Shown piece after piece: positions 10,937 through 22,224 of a stretch of 64,000 nt of DNA. Positions within the stretch are counted from its first letter, which is position 1, and the number at the start of each line of letters is the position of its first letter. The notes beneath the pieces were generated by a model, which was not told the DNA's origin, made no database searches, and saw only the letters and a list, made by a program, of their open reading frames with translations. The DNA is from Cryptomeria japonica (Eukaryota > Streptophyta > Pinopsida > Cupressales > Cupressaceae): positions 401,229,889 through 401,293,888 of the forward strand of contig NC_081408.1 of the NCBI RefSeq assembly GCF_030272615.1, written 5' to 3'. The translations under genes and the position numbers were made by a program.

Positions 10937-13013
10937 TTTTATGGATTAGTGTGACCTAAAGCTGTTTGTGATGCAGAGGTCAAGATCAAATTCAGAGCTA
11001 GTTGTTTGGTTAACGTATTTGTTTGAGAGAAGTAACTAAGATTTAGTCTGGTTTCAGGAAAGATCTATCCTATATAAGATGTTTATCTAAGTTGATTCGA
11101 GAGTAGTGACTAAGATTCGGCCTGGTTTCAGGAATGATCTATCCTGTATAAGACGTAATCTAAGTGACTTAGGTTTGATAAGTAATTGATTGAACTAGCT
11201 GAAAGATGATCGACCAAATCATGCAATACAAATGGCAGAGGTACACTGTCTTGATCCATTTATGCTTAGGATGATGATAACTAGTATTATGTTCGCTATA
11301 AACTGTTTTAGGCAAGTTTGATTGCTTTGTACTGACAAAATCAGAGATTCGTACGATAGGTTTTACTGAGCAGGACGACAATTTAATAGTTTCAGGACGA
11401 CAACAATTTTTTTTCGTACGAGTTGTTGCCTAGTACTGTACGACAGATGGGTATGTCTAGGACGATAGAAGATTTAGTGCAATTCTATATCGTACGACAC
11501 AAGATTCAGCTTTATACGATAGAGTATTAGGATTCGTACGACAGAGGATTGAGCTCAGACGACAAATAATCAGACTCGTACGACACAGGGTATGAAGAAG
11601 GACGATAAATTATCAGATTTGTATGATTGTTCTTGGGACAGAGACAAATTTTTTGAGTTTTTCAATAGCTGAGCATGACAACTAAGTATGACCAATTCTG
11701 AGATGGACTAATTTTTTACCAGGATAGACTAGTTTTGGAAAAACATTTGACTTAGGATAGACTAATTCTGACACAGACATAGTTTTTTTGATCACTGAGT
11801 TGTTTCTTATTTTCTCCAATTTTGGTATTCCAGTTTTAGTTTGAGGGATGAAAACACAAAAAACATGTAGTATGAATAGTAACTCCAATCACAGCATGCA
11901 AACCCTACAGAATTTGGTGAGAGAAGAAAACCTTTGCTTGTAGACTCAGGTACATAACCAATAGCTAATTAGAATACGACCACTGAGTCTCACACAATGG
12001 ATTGTCAACATCGTATTATCCGACTCCAAACGCTAATGGGGGCACAAAATGACATGTATCTTGGGATAGTTACTATCTCTCTTGCACAAAGATTATCCCC
12101 CTTTCGGAGGTGAACCGGGTAGCTTAATTTTAATTGGATCTAGTAAGGGGTCCATTTGGCGCGTCGAGGTATAACCTCAATTAAGAGGTCTCCCAGCCTT
12201 GAAAACCAAGGTTCAATATACCCGAAGGTACTGAGGAGAGCAATTCCTGAACATTATCATTGACTTAATTTTCATCAAATCATGTTTATTTTATAGTGGG
12301 TTGGAGTACATGGTGTTTAGTCTCTCCCACTTAGGTCGTTCCCCTCACACCGGTCATAATGGATTTAAGAGTTTTTAAGCTCCTTGGGAGGGCAGGCCTG
12401 CTAAAGATGTACAAATCTCAAACAAAGAAAATGCCTCAAGGGTCTGGATTTTTGATTGTCTAGAAAAAGAAAAGAGCATACTCTCCTACCTCTCAGAATT
12501 TACTTAAAACATGAAATACAAATTTGTTCTTTAACTAGATAGCAATTTAGGTTCCTAAAAATGAATTTAAAGAATACATGATGTTTGGTCGATTCTCTTC
12601 AGGCAACCTGCAAAGACAACGAATCAATAGTCATATTGTCTTTGTGCGACAAGCATATTCTTCGACAAGCGTTCTGCAAAAACTGATTAGGCTGTGAAAA
12701 ATTCTAAGATAGATAGATAAACAACCAGGGTCAATCATCAGTATAACCAATCTAAACAGAAAACCAGAATCATAAAATTTGCTTTTTTGTCATTTTAACC
12801 CCCAAAAAATAGAATCGTACGACAGAGTTTACCAGATCGTACGATACAGGATTTTAGTTCGTACGACACCTACAGTTTGTCATTTTGGCCTATGAGAAAT
12901 GTCATATGATATTACACAGAGACTGTATGGATGAAAATCCGAAAAGTAAAAAATCTAAAAAATAACAAAAATAAAAAGTCAGTCTTGGAAGCCGAAAAAA
13001 ATGTAGTCTTCTG
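10937..13013 (-). other. Gypsy 1 5' leader, non-coding
   Basis: About 2 kb between primer site and gag with no convincing ORF. It holds two copies of a TGGTTTCAGGAA...ATCC...TATAAGA repeat (11048-11080 and 11122-11154), eight exact TCGTACGA palindromes (five at 11349-11583, three at 12815-12866), and between these groups a block at about 11900-12420 strongly similar to gypsy 2 at about 41800-42300. Long leaders are normal for this lineage; the block conservation suggests an RNA-level role such as packaging (inference). Confidence 0.75.
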
Positions 13014-13034
13014 CCCCACTATGGGCACTAGAAA
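13014..13034 (-). promoter_or_regulatory. Gypsy 1 primer binding site, degraded
   Basis: Just inside the LTR, the minus strand reads TTTCTAGTGCCCATAGTGGGG. It lines up with the cleaner TGGTGCCCACCGAGGGG of gypsy 2 (42902-42920) with several substitutions. Position and similarity support a tRNA primer site; the tRNA is not assigned. Confidence 0.6.
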
Positions 13035-14152
13035 TGGGTGTGTGAAAAAGTGAAATAAGGCTGATAGCTGTAGGCATAACACTTCAAGTAAGTCATTACA
13101 TGCATGGTTAGTAAATCAATAATCAATAAATAATAAACTATAACAAAGCGACTAATTGCTTTCTAAAAGATGCAAGTATAAGATTGCTCTCATATTTTTA
13201 TAAGCAATACCAGTGACTAGACTACACCAAGACGAAGGATTTAATCTATATGATATTAAACTATATGGATGCAAGATGGATGAAAGATTCAAACAACAAT
13301 GAAATAAACTAAATATGAATGCAAATAATCAAGAAAAAACACAATGTATTCAATGACTTCAGAGCAAAATCAGCGTAAAAATAATCTCCAAGCGTGTTCT
13401 AAAAAATCTCCGGTGTGTTTTGAATGAGAGATGAAGGCTGAATTTATAGAGAATTACAAAAAAGCTCAATTTAGGATTAATTGAAAATAATTGAGAAATC
13501 AGGTTTAGTTGACCTTGATATAGATTCCAATTATAGTTTAATTGAAATGCATCTAAATTAGAAATTCAAGTTACATTGGAAATAAGATTTAATTAATTCC
13601 ATGCACTTGTGATAAAAAAAGATAAATCTTTGATTTATTCAAGAAAAGAGTCTTTTCAATGCAAGTAAACTTCTTTTTCTGAAAAGCTTTGAGTTCTAAT
13701 TTTAGAGAATGATTAATAATTCATTTAATTTCTTTTCCAATTTCAAGTTCTAAATTTAGAAGAAGAAATAATATCTCAAGTTTGATTTCTCTCTCAATTC
13801 AATTTTTTTTTTTAATTTTCAATTAAACTCTTGCTTTGTAATTAATTCCTCTTTTGTAATAAATTAATTCTTTTTTTGCATGATTAAATGGCAAATTTAT
13901 TAATTAATTAAATATGTGAGGATATTTAATAAATTAAAATAGGATAATTGATCAAAAATGATTTTCTTGGAATGATTCAATTAATTAAATAAATATTTAA
14001 TTAATATTGAGTAATTGATTTGCCATGTGACATTTGATGATTAAAGAATTAATAATGTGCTCAAAATTGATTTAATTGCCTTTGGTTAGGACCTTGGTGA
14101 TGTTGTCGAGATTAGGGGCCATGGTTTACATGACCATTTTTAGGGTATTACA
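13035..14152 (-). repeat. Gypsy 1 5' LTR (1118 bp)
   Basis: On the minus strand it starts TGTAATACCC and ends CACACACCCA, giving TG...CA ends. It is AT-rich, with many TTAATTAA-type words at 13850-14050. The first bases, TGTAATACCCTAAAAATGG, resemble the gypsy 2 LTR start TGTATACACCTAAAAATGG. The 3' LTR partner is outside the window, so its age cannot be judged here. Confidence 0.8.
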
Positions 14153-15232
14153 ATAGCAGGCCATACCAAATGATCTCCAAGGTCCTACATTACCTCTCCC
14201 AGTTCTTCTTAGTCAATTCATAGCCACATGACCAAAGTTGTTACAGATGATGCAAATGACATTTGTTACCTTTTCCATTTCAAATGGACTAAACCGGTTG
14301 CTATAGGGTCTTTACTAGTTCATGTTGACTCGGTTGTCAAAATTTCTCATCCAGTTGCCATTTGGTCTTGAATGCATATGTGGTACAGGATTATTCACTC
14401 CATATCTGCATTCAACTGATCTTTGTCCATACATTTTACATGTGAAGCAATGACCTTCAAATTTCTTGGATACATACCTAGCATTAGTATTGTAGCTTGC
14501 ATTTCTATTAGGTTTGTCTCTATAAACATTTGCAGTGTGACCAGGTTTATGGCAAACAAAACAAATAGGTTTAAAGACCTTACTAGTAGGATTTTTGACC
14601 TTAGGAGTAGATTTATTCTTAAGAGTGTTGCTCTTGGTACCAGAGGATTCACCCTTTTTAGATGTGTGAAAACCAAGTCCAAATGAATCACCATTCATCC
14701 TTTGTGATTGAATTTTCTCTTCTAGCAAGGTAGAACTTCTGTTGAACTTTTCTAATTTCCTTTCCACTTCAGTGAGCTATCTGGTGAGATCTTCATTATG
14801 TTTTGACAGGTTTTCTCTCAACAATGATGCTAATTCAAGATCTAGTTGTAGGTTCTCTTTTTCTTCTCTTTCTGCATTCAAATGCTCATGCAAGGTAGCA
14901 TTCTCTCGCTTGATCTTGGCAATCTCATGATCTCTTTCTTTGGTGAGATCTTCAGCAATTCTCCTGGCTTCTAGTTCTTGACTCATGTGGATAGTAAGAC
15001 CTTCTATCTCTCTCCTTATAGTTAGTTTTTCACTATTTAGTTTTTCAACTTCCTCATCTAAAGCATCAATATTGGCCTCATCTAAAAAACTATTATCAGA
15101 TATTTCTAATAGTTGTTCAGTTAGCTCTCTTCTTTTGACTTGAGAAGCTTTCAGTTTGACCCTTAGGGTTTCAAGCTTATTCCTACTAGCCTCAAGCTCT
15201 GTAGCCATCTCAAAGTAGCTCATATCCCCCAT
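14153..15232 (-). pseudogene. Element D gag-like protein: coiled coil plus zinc knuckles, interrupted
   Basis: The first ATG after the primer site (15230-15232) starts MGDMSYFEMATELEASRNK. Residues 1 to about 150 form a heptad-rich coiled coil (LKASQVKRRELTEQLLE, LDEEVEKLNSEKL, KENLQLDLELASLL). A TAG at 14777-14779 breaks the frame, which then continues to zinc-knuckle motifs: CFVCHKPGHTANV (last Cys replaced by Tyr), CFTCKMYGQRSVEC (His replaced by Gln) and CIICNNFGHVAMN, with the next Cys codon lost to TGA. The frame is cut at 14153 by gypsy 1. Zinc knuckles suggest nucleic-acid binding and the coiled coil suggests self-assembly; it is not the usual copia gag domain. Confidence 0.8.
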
Positions 15233-15280
15233 GGTAGCTTTAGGGTTCCATTCCAAGCGATTAGGCTTTAAATAACTTAG

Positions 15281-15292
15281 GCTCTGATACCA
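15281..15292 (-). promoter_or_regulatory. Element D primer binding site (initiator Met-tRNA type)
   Basis: The minus strand reads TGGTATCAGAGC two bases inside the LTR end. This is the usual complement of the plant initiator methionine tRNA 3' end in copia elements (family knowledge). Confidence 0.85.
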
Positions 15293-15294
15293 AT

Positions 15295-16346
15295 TGATGG
15301 ACTTGTAAAGCACTGAGAGGGGGGTGAATCAATGACACCAAAAATAGTACTACTTTAAATACTGATCGGTAGATAAACTTAACAAGTTTGTTAAACAATA
15401 TGCATGCAATCAAAATTGATATAACAACATCCACCATAACACAAGTGTTTATACGTGGAAAACCCAAATAGGTAAAAAACATGGTGAGATGGGACTCACA
15501 AGTTAACTATCTACAGTAATAGATAACTGACCGGTTAGAGTCTACAAAATGCTCTGCTAGGAGAGAATACTGTTAAAGATCCCAAAGTTTAGTTAACCTC
15601 GGTGGAGGATTTCTGAATCCAAACTAATGGATCACTTGGTTAGAGGATTTGAACAATGAATCTTGTTAGAGCTTACCCGGTTAGGGGATTTGACTATTAC
15701 AGTGATTAGAAAACAACAGGTGATGTGATCTAGTAGTAGCACAAATTGCTTGTATAGATCCTCTTCTGCGCACTTAACACTTCTTTACCAACATACTCTA
15801 CGACTTAACACTTCTTCCTTTGACATAGCTTATTACTTTTTCTGATACAAAATATTTCATTGTGATGTCAATATATAAACATTTAGATTTCATGTCAGCC
15901 TCTAGAAATCATAAGATAATTACCTAGGTGCAATGTATCTGGTCAAGTGATCATAACTCATCACAAAAAATACTGCCAAATCTTGTCGATAAGGATAACT
16001 CATCATGGCTTGTGATAACTCATCAGATAATCAATGAATACCAGTTGGAATAATCAATACCGGTTGGAGTTAAACATATAAACCGTTTATCCTTGATGCT
16101 CCTGTGATAATCTTTGCTAGATCCTCATGTTGATGCCGAGTTATGCAAATCCACTAGCTGTCTCCATATATAGATACCGGTTGTTACCATGTACCGATTG
16201 GATATAAACCTCTAGAATACCGGTTGTAGTATAAACAACTTTGAAGTCACACCGGTAGACAATATGAACATATATGTGTTTGTATGTGTTTCATCAATGA
16301 CAACATATGATGAAGTTTAATCATTTCAGTCATCATGAAGCCAACA
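15295..16346 (-). repeat. Element D 5' LTR (1052 bp)
   Basis: On the minus strand it runs from TGTTGGCTTC to GTCCATCA. It contains repeated CTCTAACC / CCTAACC boxes (plus strand 15525-15700 as GGTTAGAG-type words) resembling the arrays in copia A and element 4. The C-rich TTCACCCCCC box lies near its 3' end (plus strand 15311-15332). Confidence 0.8.
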
Positions 16347-16690
16347 ACTACTGCTCAGGGGGAGTAGTTAGCTTAGAGTTTCTATGGTTTATGTTTTTGC
16401 TTTGAATTTTTTTTTAATTTTTGGCATTGATGTCAAAGGGGGAGAGATATTGATGTGAAAAATAAAACTTAAGGAGTTATACACATTAGGGGGAGAGATA
16501 TATGTATAATTTAGAGATTTACAGAGATATCATTCACAAGGGGAGTTTGGTGTTTGTTTAAGAATTTCACTGCTATATCTTTGAGTGGGAGATTGTTGGC
16601 TGTCTTCCATTGGGGGAGATTTGTTTGGCATTTATTGGTACTTAGATGTTTTTCACATCTAGTGTTGCCATCAATGTCAAAGGGGGAGAT
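16347..16690 (+). other. Copia C 3' untranslated region with repeated polypurine tracts
   Basis: Non-coding. It carries several GGGGGAG tracts (about 16357, 16437, 16490, 16611, 16679); the last, AAAGGGGGAGAT, directly precedes the LTR. The phrase GGCATTGATGTCAAAGGGGGAG recurs with small changes, and the whole stretch is similar to 44610-44900 in copia 3 on the other strand. Confidence 0.75.
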
Positions 16691-17146
16691 TGTTGGCCAT
16701 TTGGAGGAATTGATTATGTGTTGCATTATTTTTTTGTCATTGATGCTTTTCCGACACCCTTCTAATCCCGGTAGTTTGACTGGATTTTGGCTTGGTTTGG
16801 ATTCGGCATGATCTGATAGGCTTCAATATAGTTTGGTTATGGAATTGGCTTATTCATGATACTTATGTTCATATTCAGTAAGTTGGTTTTGGTCTAGTGA
16901 TCAGATGCTATCCTGTTTGCTTAGAAGCTTGGTTTCTGGTTCCAACAAGGGTTTCACCGATAGATCTTTTGATGAAGATCTTTGATGAATTGCATAAGTG
17001 GTATTGGTTTAGTTTCTGGTGGGGTTTCAGGATGCTTTTGGTAATCATGTTCGAGACTTCATGGATGGAGATCATTGTTGTAGCATGTGGACCTATACTG
17101 GGTCTTGGTTGATTTAGGTTATGGACCGACTTTAATGTAATGTGTG
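16691..17146 (+). repeat. Copia C 3' LTR, piece 1
   Basis: Starts TGTTGGCCATTTGGAGGAAT, close to the copia 3 LTR start TGTTGATAATTTGGAGGAAT. It is interrupted at 17146 by element 5; the LTR resumes at 26612-26617 with GGATTGGACCTCTCGATG, matching the copia 3 sequence GGAACTTCTCGATG. Confidence 0.8.
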
Positions 17147-18158
17147 TGTTGGTTCCCAAAGCCACAGATTGGAAATCAAAAAGAACTTGCCAAATTACTC
17201 ACTGATCCAATCAATTCTGGCCAATGAACAGGAATGGTCAAAGACCAAATTCCTCTGCACTTCAGGCTCCACTTGACCTAGGCGGGTATACCTTAAACTC
17301 CAAAGCACAAAGAGACTTCTTTATAGTGAATTTAAACTTTATGCATAAGTTGTTTACAGTCTTGGCAAACTGACCTACAACTTTGCTATATTGTGTGCTT
17401 TTAATTGGTTAAATATGAAAAACAATGTATTTGATTATAATTGAATATTTGTAAGAGAATGATGCTAGAACTTTAAGTAATTATGAAAGAACAATAATAA
17501 TAGGAATAAGAAGTATGTTTCCTTGATGAGGACCTTATGCACACCAGAATTACTCAAAAATACTAACAATAGACTAGTACCTTATTTGACAATTAATATG
17601 TTACTTAGTGGAGAAATATTTTAATCAACTTTGGAGACAGTTTGAAAAACTCACAATATGTAATACTATCACTGCAATGGTTTCATTATGTGTTGCAAGA
17701 AAAACAAAAAAAAATATGTTTCCTATACAATAGCATGTGATGGCACACTACAAAAAATCTAAATTAGATTTACCCAAAGGACTTGATTCATCAACACAAT
17801 GTAACACAAAATGATTTAAAGATAAAACAACGAATCTTATATATTAGTTTTGGAATAAAAAGATTTACAAAAGATGCAAACATGTACTTCATGATGTTCT
17901 TGCTTGCACAAAATATAACTTTTCATTCCTATAGACTTGCCTTAACACAATACTAGCAATCCCAACAGACAATATGAACAAACTCCTCCCCTTCTCTACA
18001 TACAAAATGACTCCCTATACATATGTGAGTCAAAAGACACAAATAAAAGGACACACCCTTTCATTAGTATAAACTAAAAACTGTCAAAAACCTAACTAAT
18101 AACTCCCTAACTATTATGACAACCAAAAACATTACAAAACATATTATAATGACACAAA
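17147..18158. other. Element 5 flank downstream of its gene
   Basis: About 1 kb with no supported ORF, AT-rich in its second half. It includes CACTACAAAAAATCT at 17744, which looks like a CACTA transposon end but has no partner in the window. Otherwise I see nothing. Confidence 0.5.
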
Positions 18159-20649
18159 TTAACTTTTTCCATCCAGCCTCTGACCACACTTCTGAATATG
18201 CCGAAGGTATCCTTCATCTTTGTAGGTGCAAGCGTTAAAGATGATATATCTAACTGCCACTTCCAATGTAACAAAATTCTGCAGTTGTTCCCCTGTTTCA
18301 GTCATGTCCAAGGTATCCGCATGGGTGATGTTAAGGGCTGCACTGAGTAGTGATTTGCAATCAAAAATCCATTGGCCTTTATCCTTTATCATCCCTGTAT
18401 CATCCACAACACTTGGGAATCCATGTTGGATAATCCCCTCACACTCCTCATATTCAGTTTTTAATTCAGTTGTAAATTTCTCATGATCATTAATTAATTT
18501 CTTGACCTTGCTGACAAATTTATCCTTTTGTGTGTTATCTTGCAATAACATATCATAAATTCTCTGGTGTGATACTGTATTATCCATATTTTTTTGATAA
18601 ATAGTCCAGTATTCCTCTAATACTTTCTGCAAATTCTCATATCTTTTAGTGATTAACACACACGCTGCATCGGCTCTGATAGTTCACATCTGTTTCTTTA
18701 ACTTATTGTACTCCTGTAACAATTTATCATACCTCTTTTTTAATCTTTGAACCATCTATAATCTGTGGCATTGGATGACCACCTCTCTTCAATAATTCTT
18801 CATACAAAGCTTTGTATTTTTCCTTTTCTGTGATTTCCATTTTCATCTGAGCTTTGTTCAACTTTGAAAGATCTATCCCCATGTCTGTTGTGACCATGGG
18901 ATCTATTTCTCCAACTTTTAGTTTCATCATATGGCCAAAGGCCTTGTCAACATCTATAATCTTTGGCCTCTTATTCGGGGGATAGAGGGCCCATAAAAGC
19001 ATAGCCTCATCTGTAATGCCCCGCCAGGAACCCTAAAGGAAAACAACACAACTAGGCAACTAAAGGGTGAAATAATTTTTTATTTTTTTGTTAAAGACTA
19101 AGTGCACTAACTAAAACCATTGCACGTTTAACAACACAGCGGAAGTCTATCATATGTTTTTCCTAAGGGTAACCAATGAAGATTAATTTCATAGATTATA
19201 TTAACACCACAGTTAATCCATTTAATTAGATAAATTGAATACTTAAGTTTAAAATTACACATACATCCAAATTTCACAATAAAGAAATAAAAGTATTCCA
19301 ATGTATCCAATTTCCATAAACCATTTAAACATAAGATCAAAACAATAACATTCATTTCACTGACATAATAATATTACAAATATCCATAAATACATGGCTT
19401 CCAATAATACCACTGGTTACAAAGATATAATATCAAGGCTACATAAAAGTCTGATATAATGACCGCAAGGTCTCAACTGAACAATGATCTCGAACAAGAG
19501 CTGGTACATAAACTACGATCCAAGAAACACCAGCGAAGCCTTTCCTCGCCTAAAGATACAATCCAGAACATCCAATGGGAAGTGGCACTACCACCCGACC
19601 ATGTGATCCCGAAATGGAACCACCCCACCATGCTAGGAGATAGTAGAAAACCCTCAAGCAAGCAAAGTAAGACAAGTACAAAAGGACTATAAGACTCTGC
19701 AACCATCCATGTAACACAACTCACAAAACACTAGTGACTCTAAGAAGAGAGTGCCATCACATAGCTTGATGGTTACCATGGTATAGCCTCCATAGGTCCC
19801 GACCCCCATACTCAGGTTTCATCTGGTAACCTCTCCCGAGCCTCCAGTTCCAACTAAGTCTCATACGGACCCTACCAATCCTTTCGTGAAGACAAGGTGG
19901 TAAGTTTTCCATTCCAGGCCTTCTCGTAACATTATGAGCCCTGTACAAGCACTCACCTATGCACAAGGTACATTTATCTTAATTAATATTTAATCTACCC
20001 ACCCCCAAATCAATTATTAGGTTATCACTTTTTAACTAACTTTCGACAGGTTATCCTGTCATCCACTTTGGGCACGACCCCCGCTCGAAAGCCACTCTCT
20101 CTCCTAGGACACTAACAGGAAATGTTTCTCTCTACGAGAACTCTATGGCGAAATAGGCAACCATAAACAATCCTGACAAGCACAGGTGAAGGATTCACAA
20201 ATACCAACCCAAGATTGACCATTTGGACAAAAACACACAATGGCTCATATCAAATAGGTTATACAACAACACCTGGTCTAGGAGAAATAATAACATAGGA
20301 CACAACGACAATTCAACCAGAACACCAATGAAATTTAAGCTTGACTGAAAACACCATTTACACAAGATCCTAATACAGGCAATCTTTTATTAAAACAGCC
20401 AAAGCATATATTATTTGCAAATAAAGATTTTCCAAATAATAAGGAAATACAATCATTTAATACAAAAACATCCATCTTGTCATTTGTCCAATAAAGTTAA
20501 ATAAATTCACACATGAATTAAACTCCTAATATATTTCCAATATGAATATCGAATTTAAAATTATAAGCTTTTTTTTTTAAATTACAAAATTCTAAATTCT
20601 TTATTCATATAACAAAAATATTTAAATTGACAAATAAACATTAAACAAC

Positions 20650-20681
20650 TATATATATATATATATACATAAATATCTATT

Positions 20682-20715
<34 letters not shown>
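20650..20715. repeat. TA microsatellite, two tracts
   Basis: Two runs of alternating TA (about 20650-20667 and 20686-20715) separated by a short AT-rich spacer. Confidence 0.9.
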
Positions 20716-20719
<4 letters not shown>

Positions 20720-20837
20720 CACATTATAATTATTATAATATTATTTATTTTTTTCTATTAAAAAAAACTAAATAACAATTAAAATAATAAATAAAATTTA
20801 AAACTAAAATAACATTTAACACAAATAAAATACTACC

Positions 20838-21065
20838 CTAAGGCAGCGTTACTGCCATATGGCAGTCAACGCTACCCTTGGGTAGCGCTGCTGCCCTATG
20901 GCAGTCAACGCTACCCTTGGGTAGCGCTGCTGCCCTATGGCAGCACACGCTACCTATGGGTAGTGCTGCTGCCCTAAGGCAGAAGCCGCTACCCTTGGGT
21001 AGCGCTGCTGCCCTATGGCAGCAGCCACTACCATGGGTAGTGCCACGTGGGTAGAGGCAATGCCT
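20838..21065. repeat. 39-bp tandem repeat of paired hairpins, GC-rich
   Basis: About five units of a 39-bp repeat. Each unit holds two inverted repeats: GCTACCC-TT-GGGTAGC and CTGCC-CTAT-GGCAG. The array is a GC-rich island inside AT-rich sequence. The apparent minus-strand ORF over it is a by-product of the 39-bp (13-codon) period. Confidence 0.9.
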
Positions 21066-21942
21066 CCCCACTAAATTAATAAAATAATTTTATTTTATAT
21101 ATATTTTTTAATGTATTTTTTTTAAATAAAATAATTTTAACAGTATTTTCAATAAAAACCAGAATAATATTAACAATAATTTCAATAAGAAAAAAAACCT
21201 AGATTTTTCCAATAATTCCATTTTCATAGAATTTAATCTTTCATCTATTTTTTTGATTTAATTAACCCAAATAAATTTAATGTATAATTAAATTTATTTT
21301 CTTAAGGTAATAAAAACCATTTCACAGAGATTCCATAAATAAACAAAACTGTCGTAACCAAAACAAAATCAAACGAGAGAAGTTAATTTCTCAGATAAAT
21401 ACCCTTTTTCACCAATCTTGCAATTCTCCATGCATCATGAAATCTTGACAAATTTTCTATAATAATTTTCCTAATTTTCCCAAAATTACATTCTTCCCAT
21501 AAACTAGAAATACATATCAGGCATGAATTTTTAAAACAAAACTCGAATTCACCAGAAGAGGGTTTGTATTTAAAAATAACTTTACACACACACATCAATC
21601 AGAGAAGAATATAAATATTTACTAAAAACCCACAACTAAGAATTCATCCAACCTGGTATAGCTTTCCTGGAAGAAATCTGTAGAAGAGCCCTTAATCCCT
21701 TCAATAACTTCCAATAAATTTCTTCACCTAAATTCTTGACATGTTCCTGTGTGTCCCTCTCTGTCCTAAAATAAAGACCTAACCCCTATTTAAACTAAAA
21801 TTCTAGGTTCAATAGCTTTTTCACAAAAAAAAACCTAAATTTAGAATAATAGTAATTTTTATTTTATTTTCTAAATTTATCACATGCAATAATTAAAAAA
21901 CATTATTCTTTCTTTTCTTTTCTCATGCAATTAATTAATTTT

Positions 21943-22224
21943 CTAAATAAAGAATTAAAACAATACTTTAATTCCAATTAATTAATTTTCTAAATAAAGA
22001 ATTAAAACAATGCTTTAATTCCAATTAATTCTTTTTCTAAATAAAGAATTAAAACAATGCTTTAATTCCAATTAATTCTTTTTCTAAATAAAGAATTAAA
22101 ACAATGCTTTAATTCCAATTAATTCTTTTTCTAAATAAAGAATTAAAACAATGCTTTAATTCCAATTAATTCTTTTTCTAAATAAAGAATTAAAACAATA
22201 CTTTAATTCCAATTAATTATTTAT
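21943..22224. repeat. 47-bp tandem repeat, six units
   Basis: The word CTAAATAAAGAATTAAAACA starts at 21943, 21990, 22037, 22084, 22131 and 22178, an exact 47-bp spacing, with nearly identical units. The uniformity suggests recent amplification by unequal exchange or slippage. AT-rich, no coding potential. Confidence 0.95.

Larger units (their letters stand above)
3981..14152 (-). mobile_element. Ty3-gypsy retrotransposon gypsy 1, 5' LTR through integrase
   Basis: Reading leftward on the minus strand: 5' LTR, primer site, 2-kb leader, gag, protease, G-patch, spacer, RT, RNase H, second RNase H and the start of integrase. The second RNase H after the first places it with the Tat/Ogre-type lineage (established family knowledge). 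It is truncated at 3981 by copia A, so the rest of integrase and the 3' LTR are beyond the left edge. Its right end at 14152 abuts the interrupted gag-like ORF of element D, with ATAGC (14153-14157) as the candidate target duplication. Confidence 0.9.
14153..16346 (-). mobile_element. Element D: LTR element with coiled-coil/zinc-knuckle gag-like ORF, 5' part
   Basis: Minus-strand element made of a 5' LTR (15295-16346), a Met-tRNA-type primer site and a gag-like ORF cut off at 14153 by gypsy 1. Its organisation matches element 4 at the right end of the window. Its right edge joins a plus-strand copia 3' untranslated region (copia C), so I infer insertion there, with ACTAC (16347-16351) as the candidate duplication. 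The rest of the element is beyond the left edge. Confidence 0.8.

Noticed and set aside
17744..17760. CACTACAAAAAATCT, resembling a CACTA transposon terminus
   Set aside because: No matching inverted end and no 3-bp duplication were found in the window; a single short match in AT-rich DNA is weak.
20838..21071. Minus-strand ORF with repeated AALPKGS-type residues
   Set aside because: It is produced by the 39-bp repeat period (a multiple of three) and has no start context or homologous segment elsewhere.
21943..22224. Regular repeats that might suggest a CRISPR array
   Set aside because: Units are directly adjacent with no unique spacers, and the sequence is plant DNA.
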